From the NCBI GenBank assembly GCA_015039365.1, contig WION01000421.1, positions 1 through 45,846 of the forward strand: a stretch of DNA of 45,846 nt, read 5' to 3'. Of the stretch, positions 1-11,444 are shown piece by piece (the stretch's first letter is position 1; every line of letters begins with the position of its first letter). Position numbers and translations under genes: made by a program. The stretch is from Amanita rubescens. Taxonomy: Eukaryota > Basidiomycota > Agaricomycetes > Agaricales > Amanitaceae. The notes beneath the pieces are model-generated. The model worked only from the letters and a program-made list of their open reading frames with translations, did not search any database and had not been told where the DNA came from.

Positions 1-629
1 GATATCCGAACATAACCGGCCCTGGAACCACAGGACGAGGATTCCCATTTTACTTTTGGCCAGTCATTTGGGCAGGGAACGGCACGGGTTACCTCTACCC
101 AACCGATGTAACTATTCCTCTTACGCGGAAAGAACCAGGTAGAACTAACTGAAATTCAGTATGGATTGCCCACGAATACAAGTCGACCAGGAGGGCCCTT
201 GTTTATTTCCATTTTCTCTTCAAAGACCATGAACACTACGTTCCGAATTCTTTCAGATAACCAGACGGTCATCGATCTTATAAGTACAATCATCAGCCCG
301 TGTTCATCAAACCTTCAAACTACGAATATAACCCCTACGCGTACAACGACTCCAGCACATTTCCGAAACCTGAACAGGCTATACAATATTACAGAGCAAG
401 CAGCATTGTCCTCACGTTGGACGGCTATAACAACACAGCAGACTTGACCAATGCTACATCTAACGTGCCGCTCCCATCTAATATCGATCAAACCCTCCTC
501 AATTGCGTCAATACCACCATTGGGACGACGGCGCCACTTGTGAATGCTGCTTCGGGAGCGGGAGCGGTTCCGGCAACCGAACTGCTCGGTCTCGCATGGA
601 TTGTATGGATGCTGTTGTATCTATGGTAG
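1..629 (+). pseudogene. Broken copy of the secreted Asn-rich glycoprotein gene
   Basis: This is a close copy of the last exon of the gene at 4547-5444, entering the window already inside the gene. The paired reading is YGLPTNTSRPGG, then LSDNQTVIDLIS, then YYRASSIVLTLDGYNN and NCVNTTIGTTAPL. Relative to the better copy, there are small indels near 140-150 and one base is missing near 340, so the protein is split between two frames (166-447 and 300-629). Unlike the better copy, this one keeps a hydrophobic end, roughly LLGLAWIVWMLLYLW followed by TAG, which is what a membrane or GPI-anchor tail would look like. I read it as a pseudogene that preserves the ancestral C-terminus. The family is conserved in Agaricomycetes but has no known function. 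Confidence 0.75.
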
Positions 630-639
630 GCGAATATCC

Positions 640-1087
640 TTGTGAGTTTTGATGTCTTCGCAAGGTCGACGCGCTCTTATGGAAATTTAGTTTGTAATGT
701 CGTGTGTATCGTATGCTGCTCGCGTTGTAAGATGATGTGTAACGTTATCGCTTCAGTTCTTGTCAATGGAAAAACGACTTGATCTCTGGGGTGAGGTTTT
801 GCACGCGTTCGCTGAGCGATGCGGGAACGACCAACAGAATTCTGTGCATCGTCTGATACGGTCGTGCCTAATCCCCAAGTAACGCGATCGTAACGGCACT
901 CCTTGGCACTCCATGCTCGGGAGCTTTGTTCGCTGATGGTAGTTCGGCGATAGAAAGGAACATGTCAATGGAATATGCCAATATTTTGATCGGGTTCCTG
1001 TTATCGGCGACTGCGCGTTCCAGACCAGGCCCAAGACCGCACTACCTTCTCTTTCCTCCCCACAGCGCGATCGATAAGACGGTAACA
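640..1087 (+). repeat. Duplicated flanking DNA, copy 1
   Basis: About 640-845 matches the stretch downstream of the good glycoprotein copy (5215-5410) and a third stretch at 1670-1830. All three share a pattern of 'gatgtgtaacg', then 'tctctgggg/tctctagggt', then 'aacaggattctg' or 'aacagaattctg'. After that comes a promoter-like segment with 'agaccaggcccaag' and 'ctctttcctcccc', equivalent to the 5' flank of the module gene at 5649. No gene of its own is seen here. Confidence 0.6.
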
Positions 1088-1443
1088 ATGGAAAACCAGC
1101 GGCCACCTCAGTCTTTCTTGATCCTCCGTTGTAAAGGCTTTACGCCAGTTGCAGTGGGCCAGAACACGCCATTAGATGTACGTAGCATTGTCGACATTCA
1201 CCAGCTCCTACCCGAGTTCATAGCACATAGGAGATTGAGATGGTTGCCCGAAAGTCTTTTAGCATTCCGCTTGAAAACCGCGACCATGACTCCATCCGGT
1301 ACTATACAAAGGTTGATGACGAATTCATACAAATTATTCCAGCGGCTTGGCCAGACGTTCGCCAGGCTATTAAGGCACTCTGGATCCAATTCCGGATTGA
1401 GGGTGAGTTCCCCAGGAGAGTCAGACCTCCACCAGTGCTCTAA
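1088..1443 (+). CDS. Short paralogue of the DIE/ARQFF module protein
   Basis: Two exons, 1088-1177 and 1231-1443, with a 53-bp GT-AG intron, give about 100 residues. The N-terminus (MENQRPPQSFLILRC) and intron position match the gene at 6796 exactly: the intron follows codon 30 in phase 0 in both. The second exon reads EIEMVARKSFSIP, then YYTKVDDEFIQIIPAAWPD and ALWIQF, and then stops after a basic/proline tail. The roughly 200-residue C-terminal domain of the paralogue at 6796 is absent. It may be a young truncated gene or a pseudogene that happens to keep its frame; expression is unknown. Confidence 0.5.
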
Positions 1444-1639
1444 TCCATTGTTTACAACAAACAGGGCAATTACATGGGCCATAAAGTTAAGGAAGCACCT
1501 ACTTACTTCTTACTTTTCGTTCTCCCCCCACAATTGATAGGTATCTTTGCGCTGTTCTTCCTGTTACATCGACTGTCACCGCCACTACTACGCGGTTACT
1601 ACCGTGCCACACTGCTCTTCGTACATATGCCAGTCCTCT

Positions 1640-2118
1640 GTCAACGCGCCCTGATGGAAGTTTAATTTGTAACTACTAACGTCGTGTGTTGTATTGTATG
1701 ATACTCGTGTTATAAAATGATGTGCAACGTTACCGCTTCGGTCGTTGTCAATGGAAAAATAACGTTATCTCTAGGGTGGGGTCCTGCATTTCGCTGGGCG
1801 ATGCGAGAACGACAAACAGGATTCTGAAGTTTTCGTTCAGCCTCCGTCACGTCACATCCCATGTTTATCAACGACAGATGCTTGGGTCCCAGGCCAGGCT
1901 CGAGACTGCGCAACTCTCACGTAGCTTCTCTTCTTTCCTCACATCGCGATAAGACGAGGACAATGACAGATGAACATCGTTCAGCGTCTCCAAGTCAGCC
2001 CATCAGCCTTATCTTCCTATTCTACGCAACGCCTCCTACCTCGGCTAGCTTAGAACTACCAACGATGTCGATCGCATGCCAGGGCATCAATCCGGTGAAT
2101 CTTGGATGAGCTCACATA
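1640..2118 (+). repeat. Third copy of the flank plus a decayed start of a module gene
   Basis: The stretch 1670-1830 repeats the intergenic sequence seen at 640-845 and 5215-5410. From about 1840 it matches 5517-5720 almost base for base, including the shared leader 'cgataagacgaggacaatg' and the start MTDEHRSASPSQPISLIF at 1963. Homology to the module gene is lost after about 2025 and the frame ends at 2109. It is a promoter plus first-exon fragment without the rest of the gene. Confidence 0.6.
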
Positions 2119-3330
2119 TTGTCAGCGACTCGCAATGGATTCACGCATCCACCAACTACCCTCTTGGCTCCTGAGTCCTTATCCGTCCAGTCACTCGTCC
2201 CATCCGCACTGTATACCAAGTCAAACATCTTCAAGACTCGTCCAGATGCGAGGAAAGCAGAATCATTAGCCTCCAACTTCAAACACCCCCACGACTTCCC
2301 CAGCTTGAATCCGCACCAAGCTCCCGGCCCTCGGATATGAAAGTCAGCACTTGCTTTCAATGTTTCGCCAAGCGCCGTTCGATGGTGCTGGCAGAGAACT
2401 TCAACCCGAGGCTAGAAGATATGTCTCAGCGCTGCTAGTCATAAGCTGTTTTCGGTACCCTTTTTCGTATATGCGGACTGCGCGTCGGCTACACTGAGCT
2501 ATGGACATGGCTCGATGAGTGGGATACAGATTTGCGACAAAGGACTAAGGCGAGGACAAGGGCAGGGATGATAGACAAGAGAAAGGGGAAAGAGAGGCGA
2601 AATGGTGGATCTTTCGTGTCAGGTTCGTCGACATCGACGTCGATATTGTGGATGATGTTGACCATTTTCAAGGTCATAGACGCCATCTTGACAAACTATA
2701 CACCCAATTCATTCAGCTATATGCACCAAAACTACATCCTTTGAACTGAAGTCCGACTCCAATTCGAAGGGCCATCTTATCTCTACGAACAACACTGGGA
2801 GTACAACAAGTTGGTTTATCTATCCTCCAAGTAGGTCCCGTTTACGTTAGTAATATCGATAGACTGATGGATAGTGAATCGAGGAAGAGACAGATACTGA
2901 TATGATTCGAGTAACGCAAGATAAAAGGGATCGATAACGGGCCGTTTGTCTAATCAAACGAGATCCTGACCGGAAAGGTCAGTTTTGATCCCACCTTGAT
3001 CCCTCACTCGTGTACTCATTCATGGTGCGTATAACCAGGGTCCAAAGAAGCTGGAAAACGAAAAGGAGGGTGAGGATGTTGGAGGTGCATATCCATGATC
3101 CGTAAGCGTTGGTTTTCTGTTGGTAGTCCATCGACGCTGAGAGGGTTAGATTATATGAAAGGAATACCGGCGCGGACGCCAGAACCGCTAATGCGCCAGT
3201 TGTTGTAAGTATTGGTTCAACGTTTGCCTATTGGTTGATATAGGTCTTATCGCCGTCTTTTCGAGAGTTATAGCATCTGAAGGGTAGGGTCATTAGGAGC
3301 ATCGGCCCTGATCAAAATATCGAAGGCTGT
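2119..3330 (+). pseudogene. Degenerate, internally deleted copy of the Vps39-like gene
   Basis: Fragments in the same order as the gene at 8231-10897 can be recognised. SLVPSALYTK at about 2190 matches SLVPSTLISQ. The stretch 2607-2705 matches the intron and KVVDTVLAKLYAQF exon at 9066-9175. The stretch 2875-3000 matches the TDMIRVLQDKKDR exon. The stretch 3060-3100 matches the EVHMRDP exon end. The stretch 3275-3330 matches the region around MKSISASQNLE. Frames change repeatedly and large parts (for example the DTPFISYF domain) are missing, so this is a relic. Its position after a glycoprotein relic and module-gene relics repeats the gene order of the intact block. Confidence 0.65.
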
Positions 3331-3734
3331 GGTCAATCCACTTTCCACTAACGGCACGAAATAGACTAAAGATATGGAAGTCTGACACAGGACGTGACGG
3401 GATGAATGTGGAAACGGCGATTCCATGTGGCCCCGCCGTGACTTCACGGGGCGAAGATACGCCCTTGAGTCCCAACCGCTCCCTTCTGATGTTGCAGTCA
3501 CGGACGCGCGTCGCTTGAAACGATTGCTATGAACGTTCAGTTCCTCCGTTAGGGTGCCGGGCACCTTCTGCGTTCGGAATGCCTTGGAAAACCAACCACC
3601 CTGATTCAGACGATCCTGTGATCTGAAGCAAATGACATCGACTAAATGCCCCACCTCCAAATGCCGCGATCCTGATTACTTTGTCTTCTGACCCAGGAAC
3701 GAATCATCTCTTACCATTCAAGGACCTTATAGTT
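3331..3734. other. Intergenic, no supported gene
   Basis: Open frames exist on the minus strand (3268-3660) but show no recognisable motif and overlap the end of the Vps39 relic. This stretch probably holds the promoter of the glycoprotein gene. Confidence 0.4.
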
Positions 3735-5444
3735 ATGGCCACGGACCGCTTGAGACGATCATTTGTCATCAGCGTTGGTATTGCATTTCTGCTTCCTCCC
3801 TGTTGGAAAGGTACTTCTCGAATCGTGAAACTCGCTTCTCGGAGAGGTGCTCGTGACAGCAGTAGCGGTGGCCCGGGGAGCAGTGAAGGTGAGGGTGAAG
3901 GTAGCAGCACCACTCTTAACGGTTATGTAATTCACATATCACCCCACTACGTCCATCCTAGGCACCAACTCTACAGCATTCACAAGTATGGCTGCTATGA
4001 TTCCCATGTGTTGGTGGCGCCACACCCCATAAAAAGCACAGGCCACAAATCTCTCCCACTCCATTCTGACTTCTGGACGTACCTACGATCCAATGTTGGT
4101 CCCGCAGGCTTTCGACATAACTCGGCACACGGATGAAGATGAAGATATAGGCTTTCGTGTTGCGATCAGGCAAGATGATGGTGGTGGTGGTGGAGGTGAA
4201 GGAGGGGGTGCTGAGGGCGGCGATGAGGGCGGAGATAATGGTAGCAATGTCGGCAACGGTGCTGGCGGCAATTTCGGCGGCAATGTCGGCGGACTAGGTG
4301 ATGACGGCGCGGGAATCGATGATGGAGGCAGTGGTGACTCTGCTTCTGAAGTTAGCACGTCTTCGGAGGGAGGTCCGAGACCAGCCGTCATATCTGGAGG
4401 CGGTGGTGGGCCCCCGGTCATTATACCCCCTGGGAATCCATTTGCAGGTCGTACTGCAGGTGGAGGAACGCGAGCGCTGATATTTGGCAACAGGTTAGTT
4501 CAAGTCGACAATTACTCTCCGGTCCTGACATTGAGTTGTCGCGCAGTCAATACGGAAGCGGATACCCGAACATAACCGGATACCCGAACATTACCGGCCC
4601 TGGAACCGCAGGACGAGGATTCCCATTTTACTTCTGGCCAGTAGTTTGGGCAGGGAACGGCACGGGTTACCTCTACGCAACCGATGTAACTATTCCTTTT
4701 ACGCAGAAAGAATCAGGTAGACTAACTGATGAAATTCAGTATGGATTGCCCACGAATACAAGTCGACCAGGAGGGGCTTTAGTTACTTCCATCTTCTCTT
4801 CAAATACCACGAACACTATGCTCCGAATTCTTTCAGACAACCAGACGGTCATCGATCTTATAAGCACAATTACTAGCCCATGTTCATCAAACCTTCAAAC
4901 TACCAATATAACCCCTACGGCCTACAACGACTCAAGCACATTGCCAAAACCTGAACAAGCCATACAATATTATAGAGCAAGCAGCATCGTCCTCACGTTG
5001 GACGGTTATAACAACACAGCAGACTTGACCAATGCTACATCTAATGTGCCGCTCCCATCTAATATCGATCAAACCCTCCTCAATTGCGTCAATACCACCA
5101 TTGGGACCACGGCGCCACTTCTGGGTGCTGCTTCGCATTCGACTTGGGACACGTCGATGATAATCGAATTTGTCTTTTCACCTTTCAATTTTTTTTTGGG
5201 TCTCTTTTGTCTTTATGTGAGTTTTGATGTCTTCGCAATGTCGACGCGCTCTTATGGAAACTTAGATAATAGCTCGCGTGCTTACAAGTTGTTGTCGATG
5301 ATGTGTAACGCTACCGCTTCAGTTCCTATCAATGTTATCTCTGGGGACTGGGGTGGGATTTTGCATGCATCTGTATTTCGCCGTGAAGCGGGAATGCAAC
5401 AGGATTCTGGATTGCTTTGCTTTTTCTTGAAAATTGTACTTTAG
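3735..5444 (+). CDS. Secreted Gly- and Asn-rich glycoprotein of an agaricomycete family
   Basis: The last exons are well supported: a Gly/Asp-rich exon ends at 4493 and a 53-bp intron (4494-4546) joins it in frame to 4547-5444. The protein runs through a low-complexity Gly/Asp/Asn region, then FAGRTAGGGTR, RGFPFYFWPVVWAGNGTGY and many N-x-S/T sites, for example NTSRPGG, NNTADLTNATS and NCVNTTIG. This suggests an extracellular, heavily N-glycosylated product. The start at 3735 (MATDRLRRSFVISVGIAFLLPPC) resembles a signal peptide, but the 5' intron (about 3926-4110) is uncertain. The C-terminus after TTAPL differs completely from the copy at 1-629 and is weakly hydrophobic rather than a clean anchor, so the end of this copy may have been rearranged. 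Function unknown. Confidence 0.55.
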
Positions 5445-5474
5445 CTATACATTGTCTGATACAAGTAACCTTTC

Positions 5475-5648
5475 GTGCGCACGGACGAGTCCCTTTGTAA
5501 GTTTATAGGCGGTCACCTTCAGCCTCCGTCACGTCACATCTCATGTTTATCAACGACCACCAGATGCTTGGGTCCCAGGCCAGGCTCGAGACTGCGCAAC
5601 TCTCACGTAGCTTCTCTTCTTTCCTCGCATCGCGATAAGACGAGGACA
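5475..5648 (+). promoter_or_regulatory. Module gene 5' flank, repeated at 1800-1962
   Basis: A leader with 'cagcctccgtcacgtcacat', 'ggtcccaggccaggctcgag' and 'tctcttctttcctc' precedes ATG 5649. The same sequence lies upstream of the fragment at 1963, and a shortened relative precedes 1088. The 'tctttcctc' pyrimidine tract just before 'gacaatg' is typical of fungal transcription starts. The core promoter cannot be defined from sequence alone. Confidence 0.4.
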
Positions 5649-6550
5649 ATGACAGATGAACATCATTCAGCGTCTGCAAGTCAGCCTATCAGCCTTATCT
5701 TCCTCCGTCACGCACATTGGGCGCCAGTCGTAACGAACCAAAAACCATTCATATCTGTACGTATCACCTTCAATCGAAACACATCAGTTCTTATCGCAAC
5801 CGATGGCATGATAGGATATCGAGCGACTCGCAAGACAGTTTTTCGACTTTTTGCCTACGGAGCAGCTCAAGTACTTTACAAAGTTCGTTGATGACGAGCT
5901 TGTTCGAATCGATCCAGCGGCCTGGCCAAGCATTTATCATTTTGTTACCTCGATCTGGATTGAGACGGGTAGTGGGCCTTCAGCTGTTAATCCCCAGGAA
6001 GTGAATTCGTCATCGCCCCGGCCTCTGCGGTACCCGCAGCCCAGGACCTCCAATCCCTGGGCTGTGTATCAACATCTATCCCGGTTTGCAACGCCAACTG
6101 GGGATGACGCACCTCAGCTTATCTTCCTCCGTCGTGAAAACAGGGTACCGCTCGTAACGAGCCAAAAATCGTCGATATCTGTATGTATCATCACCTTCGA
6201 CGCTCTTCATATCTGATCCAATCCGTTGGCATGATCTATAGGACATTGAGCAAATTGCTAGACAATTCTTCAGCTTTTTGCCTTATGAGCAACTCAAGCT
6301 CTTTACAAAGTTCGATGACGACGAACTTGTACGGGTAGATCCAGCGGCATGGCCAAGCATTTACCACGTTATTTCCTCGATCTGGATAGAAACAGATTAT
6401 AGGCCTCCAAGCGTAGAAGTGCGTCCTCCGTCACGCAGTTCCCGGCCGTATTCTTCGGAGGATGTATTCCCGCCGTCACGCAGGAGTTCACGTTCGTCAG
6501 AACGGTCTGTGTTGGATCCGGTGGGATCACGGGAACCATCTACTCCGTGA
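5649..6550 (+). CDS. Tandem two-unit DIE/ARQFF module protein
   Basis: Exons 5649-5756, 5815-6180 and 6242-6550, all with phase-0 introns (58 and 61 bp), give about 260 residues. Each unit consists of an N-part ending in 'S' before the intron (ISLIFLRHAHWAPVVTNQ; PQLIFLRRENRVPLVTSQ) and a C-part after it (DIERLARQFFDFLPTEQLK and DIEQIARQFFSFLPYEQLK). Each C-part continues into FTKF.DDELVR.DPAAWPSIYH and SIWIET. The middle exon therefore carries the C-part of unit 1 fused to the N-part of unit 2, the signature of a one-unit tandem duplication. The tail is Ser/Arg/Pro-rich. The large C-terminal domain of the neighbour at 6796 is absent. Function unknown; conserved in Agaricomycetes. Confidence 0.65.
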
Positions 6551-6795
6551 GCCAGGAGCGGAGACGGGATGGGAAAGATGGGGGTTCAAGAGAGAAAGGA
6601 ATGAGATGAGGAAGGGGGCATGTTGTAAACCCAAATACAACACGCATTTAGATTGGGAGTGGCATATATAAAAGGAGCAGTTGTAGGAACGGGAATTCCA
6701 TTCAGAACTTTGGCTCCTGCTAAATCGAGTGCCTACCTGATGCTGTGTTTGCACGCGCACAGCTTCTCTCTTCCCTTCACAGCAAGACAAAGACA

Positions 6796-7977
6796 ATGGG
6801 AAACCAGCCGCCACCTCGATCTTTCTTAATCCTCCGTTTTGGAGATAATACACCAGTTGCAACAAGCCCGGCATCGACATTGGCTGTACGTAACATCGTC
6901 GACACTCACTAGTTCCTGGCATCCGAATTTATAACATATAGGACATTGAACGGGTTGCTCGACAATTTTTCCCCATTCCAGCCTCTGCACGGTCGCTCAA
7001 GCTCTATACAAAGTTTGAAAACGATGAACACATAAGAATTGATCCAGCGGCATGGCCGGACATTTACCATGCTGTCACGACACTCTGGATCGAACTCGAT
7101 AGCCCTGTGCCCACCGTCATCGCTGCGCCCAGAGTCGTCAGAAAGCCTGTTATATACCTTTATCCCCCTACGCCCATTTCTGTTAATGTCCGTCTTGCCT
7201 TGACATCCACCTGGAAGTTCTCTGCCATCTATCCGTTGGTTCCTGTAAAGCGAGCAGAATCCAACTCTAGTCTACCGATCGAAGGAGAAACCATAGCTTG
7301 GAACGTATTCGCGGAACCGAATGGGACCTTACGCTCATCGGATGGTCTAGAAGTATCGTATCTCTACTGGGAAGCAGAGTAAGTAGCGTATTTTGTGTAC
7401 TTTGATTAATTAACGCTTACGTCCGTTTGCAGCGCCCAAGCGTGTCGAGATATCGTTACCCCTCCGATGTCTCGCTCTCATACGCCGGTCGAAATATTCG
7501 ATCCTTCCAACCCTGTCCTGACACCGCACAATTCGGTCCTTCTTCGTGTACCAAGCGATCTCACGAAATACCTGGAGCAGGCACTCACCGCATTGGGACT
7601 GCACACCGAGGCTCGGACCTCTTTCATCACGTAAGTCTTTCATAAGTTTTTTCCTAATTCGCATAACGTTCCGAAATAGATTCTGGCTTCCACTGTTTGT
7701 GAAATATGAATACGTTGCTCTAAGATTCTTGGAACAATCGTCATACGAATCTGCAGCGCGCCTTGATATTACTCCGAAGCCTGATATTGTTACGCGTGTA
7801 TTTATGTTGTTCCGTGGTGTTGGGTCGCATGATCTAGCCCTCTGGACGGAAGCAGAAGAGAGGGTGAAGACGATGGATGTTGATGCTTGGAGGTCTATTG
7901 TTGGTATCAATGCGGAGGGAATGGGTTGTGATGAATTATTCAGGGTGCTTGAGTGGGGTGGAATGGAAGTACGTTAG
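6796..7977 (+). CDS. Full-length DIE/ARQFF module protein with C-terminal domain
   Basis: Four exons (6796-6885, 6942-7378, 7433-7630, 7680-7977) join in frame to 340 residues ending MGCDELFRVLEWGGMEVR. Residues 1-100 form the same module as in the neighbouring paralogues (SFLILRFG, DIERVARQFF, YTKFENDEHIRIDPAAWPD). The remainder contains RKPVIYLYPPTPISVNVRL, STWKFSAIYPLVPVK, EVSYLYWEA, a linker, then ALGLHTEARTSFITFWLP, KYEYVALRFLEQSSYE and DIVTRVFMLFRGV. I recognise this as a conserved agaricomycete protein of unknown function. It is complete and looks like the parental form from which the shorter neighbours derive. Confidence 0.8.
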
Positions 7978-8230
7978 TAGTCAGGATTCTGTTCTGTAGA
8001 GTCCTATGAGGTGCAAACAAAAGGAAAATGCGATATCATATATGTCACATCAACATTGTGGGAAAAGAATATAGACAAGGGTCTGCCACGCTACGATTGT
8101 GCAGTGTGCCTACGCTACACCTAGCGAAATACATTACATTTGTGATCTAGAATGTCCAGAGACAAAGCATGACTGGTTCAATCAAGCTCGCCGCTTGGAG
8201 TCGGAGCAAGTGTCACAGTCACGCTCTAGG

Positions 8231-10897
8231 ATGGCCACATCCACTTCATCTGTCCTCCTTCTCGGTTCTTCCTCCATCCAATCTCTCGTCCCATCCACAC
8301 TCATATCCCAAGTCGAATCTCTACTCGACTCTCACAGATACGAGGATGCCATAGACTTAGCAGACCAACAACTCAGAAAACTCCAACTTCAAACACCCCC
8401 CGGCGACAGCACCACGTCTGTACCACCACTTCAAGAGGTCGAAGAGCTCAATTACGTTTATCAACGTATTGGTTTTCAATGTTTTACCGAAACCCGGTTC
8501 GACGACGCTGGCAAACTGTTTGCGAATGGGAACCTCGATCCGAGGCTTCTCGTCAGTTATTATCCGGGTTTGAGGGGAAGCTTATTCTCTGCTGAGGATC
8601 AGGTGGACGTGTTTCAAGGCGTGGCGGATAAAATGCCTACTGAAGATTCGGTGGAGGACATAGGTGAGCCATCGTCCGTTTTTCTTTCTTTCTTTCAATT
8701 TCATCCCATAAACATCATCATATTCTATTCTACTTGACCTACTCTGGGTTGACTACGTCTCTAACTACAATTACCATCTTCCCCTCTCCTCCCTCTATCC
8801 CCATTTTCTTACCCGTTCCGGTCTCGGAACTGACGCTAGTCGCGGCCAACCTAGTCATGAACTACTCTCCGCATCTTTCTCCGGACACGCAGACCGCGCC
8901 AGAGGCAGTTGAATTAAGAAGGGTCCTCGTTATGGCTGCGGAAGAGATGTTGGAGGGGTTTTTGAAGAGGTGGCGGGGGAAGATGGGATATAGATATGCT
9001 TCCGCGGTGACGACAAAGGACGTAGAGAAAGGCAGGGTGAAAGCGAAAGGAAAAGCGAAAGCGGTGGATCCTACTTGTCAGGTTCGTCGACATTCATGTT
9101 GGTGTTGTTGGAATGATGTTGATGGTTCCCCCCCCAAGGTCGTAGACACCGTCCTGGCAAAACTATATGCCCAATTCGGGAAGAAAACCGAGCTATATGC
9201 GCTCATTCACGACCAAAATTACATTGTTCTATCCGAAGTCGAAGATTCTCTAATTCAGGCGCGTCAAGTCAACGCGCTGTGTCAACTCTATAAACAACAC
9301 GGGGAGGATAACAAGTTGCTTGATCTATATTCCAAGTTGGTATCTTTTGCGTTGTCATTTGAAAAGCTTAGAATTAAACTTTTGATAGGTTAATCGATGG
9401 AGAATGGACGGACAAGACGGTTTCTGATCCGGTTACTGACATGATTCGAGTGTTACAAGATAAAAAGGATCGAAGTCTAACTCAACAGTGGACGGTTTGG
9501 CTTATAAAACGGGATCCTGACCGGGGGATAAAGGTCAGTTCGAGTCTGCATTGATCCCTTGTTACTCTTTTCACGCATATAACCAGTTATTGACACTCAA
9601 AGAAGCGGGAAAGCGGAAAGAAAAGTCAGAAGAGGACATTGCGCTATTAGATCAGGTCAAAGAGGCCAACGCGAGTGCGGGACAAGAGTACCTAGAATAT
9701 CTGGTACTACAACGCAAGTCTTCCTCGGTAGAATTGCACACCCGACTAGCGATGTTGTATGCGGAGAAGGTGATGACGTATCTAAAAGATGAAACGATTT
9801 CCAAACTATGGCGAGCCAAAGGTAAATCCCAACCCTCTCGTTGAGGGTTAGTCAGTTCTCACCCATTTGTTTACTAGCTTCATCTTACGCATCATCACAA
9901 CCGCCACCCGAAACACCGTTCATATCCTACTTTGCCTCTACGACACCAGACTCTCCACATAAACGTGCCAGGCTCAAGCTTATACTTATCCTTGCAGGAT
10001 CCTCTCTGTGCGACACCGATTTTCTGAAACAGAAATTAGCCAAATCCGAAGGTATCCTCCGGATCGAGCACGCAATTCTCGATGCGAGGACGGGGGATCA
10101 TAATGCAGTATTGGTTGGCCTGGTCCATGACGTGAGAGATTTTGTCTCTGCCGAGATGTACTGCGCGGTTGGGGGAGGTGTGGAGGGGGTGTTGGAAAGA
10201 AAGGTAGCGTTGGGACTGGGTGGGATGGAAGGTGGTGAAGTGGGCAAGTTCGTCAATGGGTTGTTTGGTGGTTCAATACCGTCACCGGCTGCGGATGAGG
10301 AGGTGAAGAAACGGTTAATGATGATGTTGTTGGAGGTGCATATGCGTGATCCGTAAGTGGCCAGTCTTGCACCAAGTTGTCCATCGAACGTTAACGGGAT
10401 TCGGGTTTTTATATTTTATTTTAGAAAAGGCACTCCGGCGCTTACAGCGAAATTGTTGAATGCGCAGGCTGTTCATCTTGATACTGAGGATGTGAGTACG
10501 TCTAAGAGGCGGATCGTGATTGATTTTGATAATTCGTAATAGGTCCTATCGCTCGTTCCCTTGGACTGGCCAGTACAAGTCTTGTCTCTATTTCTATCAA
10601 GGTCTTTCCGACGGTTACTGCATCTGCAGCATGAGGGTAGGATTATGAAGAGTATCAGTGCCAGTCAAAATCTTGAGGTCCGTGCTCAAGTGTTTTTTTA
10701 TGTCAGTTCAGTCTATTGATGTTGATTGTCTGAAATAGATTAAAGATAAGACATGGGATAGTCTGAAGCAGGGAGGCTGTTTCGTTGAGGAGGCTGTAGA
10801 CGATGATGGTAAAGATGGTGGTCCTGAAAGTGGTTCATTTGACGAGAAGAGCGCGCTTATGGAGAAGCTTGTTGTACACTTCTCGGATTTGACCTGA
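8231..10897 (+). CDS. Vps39/Vam6/TRAP1-like protein lacking the N-terminal CNH domain
   Basis: Nine exons (8231-8663, 8840-9081, 9139-9335, 9389-9533, 9587-9821, 9878-10352, 10425-10491, 10543-10677, 10739-10897) join in frame to 695 residues. Family landmarks include SIQSLVPSTLISQVESLLDS, YVYQRIGFQCF, NLDPRLLVSYYPGLRG, NALCQLYKQHGED, GEWTDKT, YLEYLVLQRKSS, FISYFASTTPDS, AILDARTGDHNAVL and DWPVQVLSLFL. Vam6/Vps39 family proteins tether late endosomes and vacuoles as HOPS subunits or act in TGF-beta receptor adaptor complexes. Those are usually near 1000 residues and begin with a citron-homology domain. Here homology begins where that domain would end, and only about 250 bp separates it from the previous gene. 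The gene may be a truncated paralogue that is still open, or a variant. The first intron is unusually long (176 bp), and the intron 9082-9138 is 57 bp and in frame, so retention would stay open. Confidence 0.75.
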
Positions 10898-11444
10898 GAT
10901 GGTGGCAGGGTAGTTGATTCAAGGAGATCCTCCCTATGCGACAAGCAATTGCAGGCTCTTCCGGATCAACGATGCTAGATCAAGATTGGACAGGCTTCCC
11001 GCGAAAGCTGCAACGTCTTGCCTGCGGTGCTTTTTTTTTCGACGTTTTCCCAAACTTTGCCCGGACGCCAACATTCAGAACAATTTATTGCATTAGGCAG
11101 TAATTCGATACACTTGTTGTCAAGCAGTCGCCGGGTAAATTCATCTGTTTGTATTTACCTGGTGTAAGCCATGCTGGGAGTCGAAGGATGAATCTGAGGA
11201 CATTTGCTTGTGGTACTATGAATATGATCTTGAGGATGGATTGAGAATAAGAACGAGCGACCGGAAAATGGTAGATATTGTCATTACACGTGTTGAATGT
11301 TGAATTCGGACGGATAGCGTCAGAATGCCCGCCTCACCTAACTCGGTCAATATGCACATTTGGCGATTATACCAGAACGTCCCGTGTCGATGGACGATAG
11401 GGGAAGTCCGTGATATGTGACACCCGCCGCAGGTCTTGGATAAT
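10898..11444. other. Intergenic with a relic of the kinase-tail repeat
   Basis: No intact gene is seen. About 11175-11305 ('gaatctgaggac', 'tactatgaatatgatcttgaggatg', 'gttgaatgttgaatt') matches the end of the degenerate tail at 23730-23850, so a third copy of that repeat lies here. The rest contains a T-tract at 11030-11039 and no recognised element. Confidence 0.5.
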
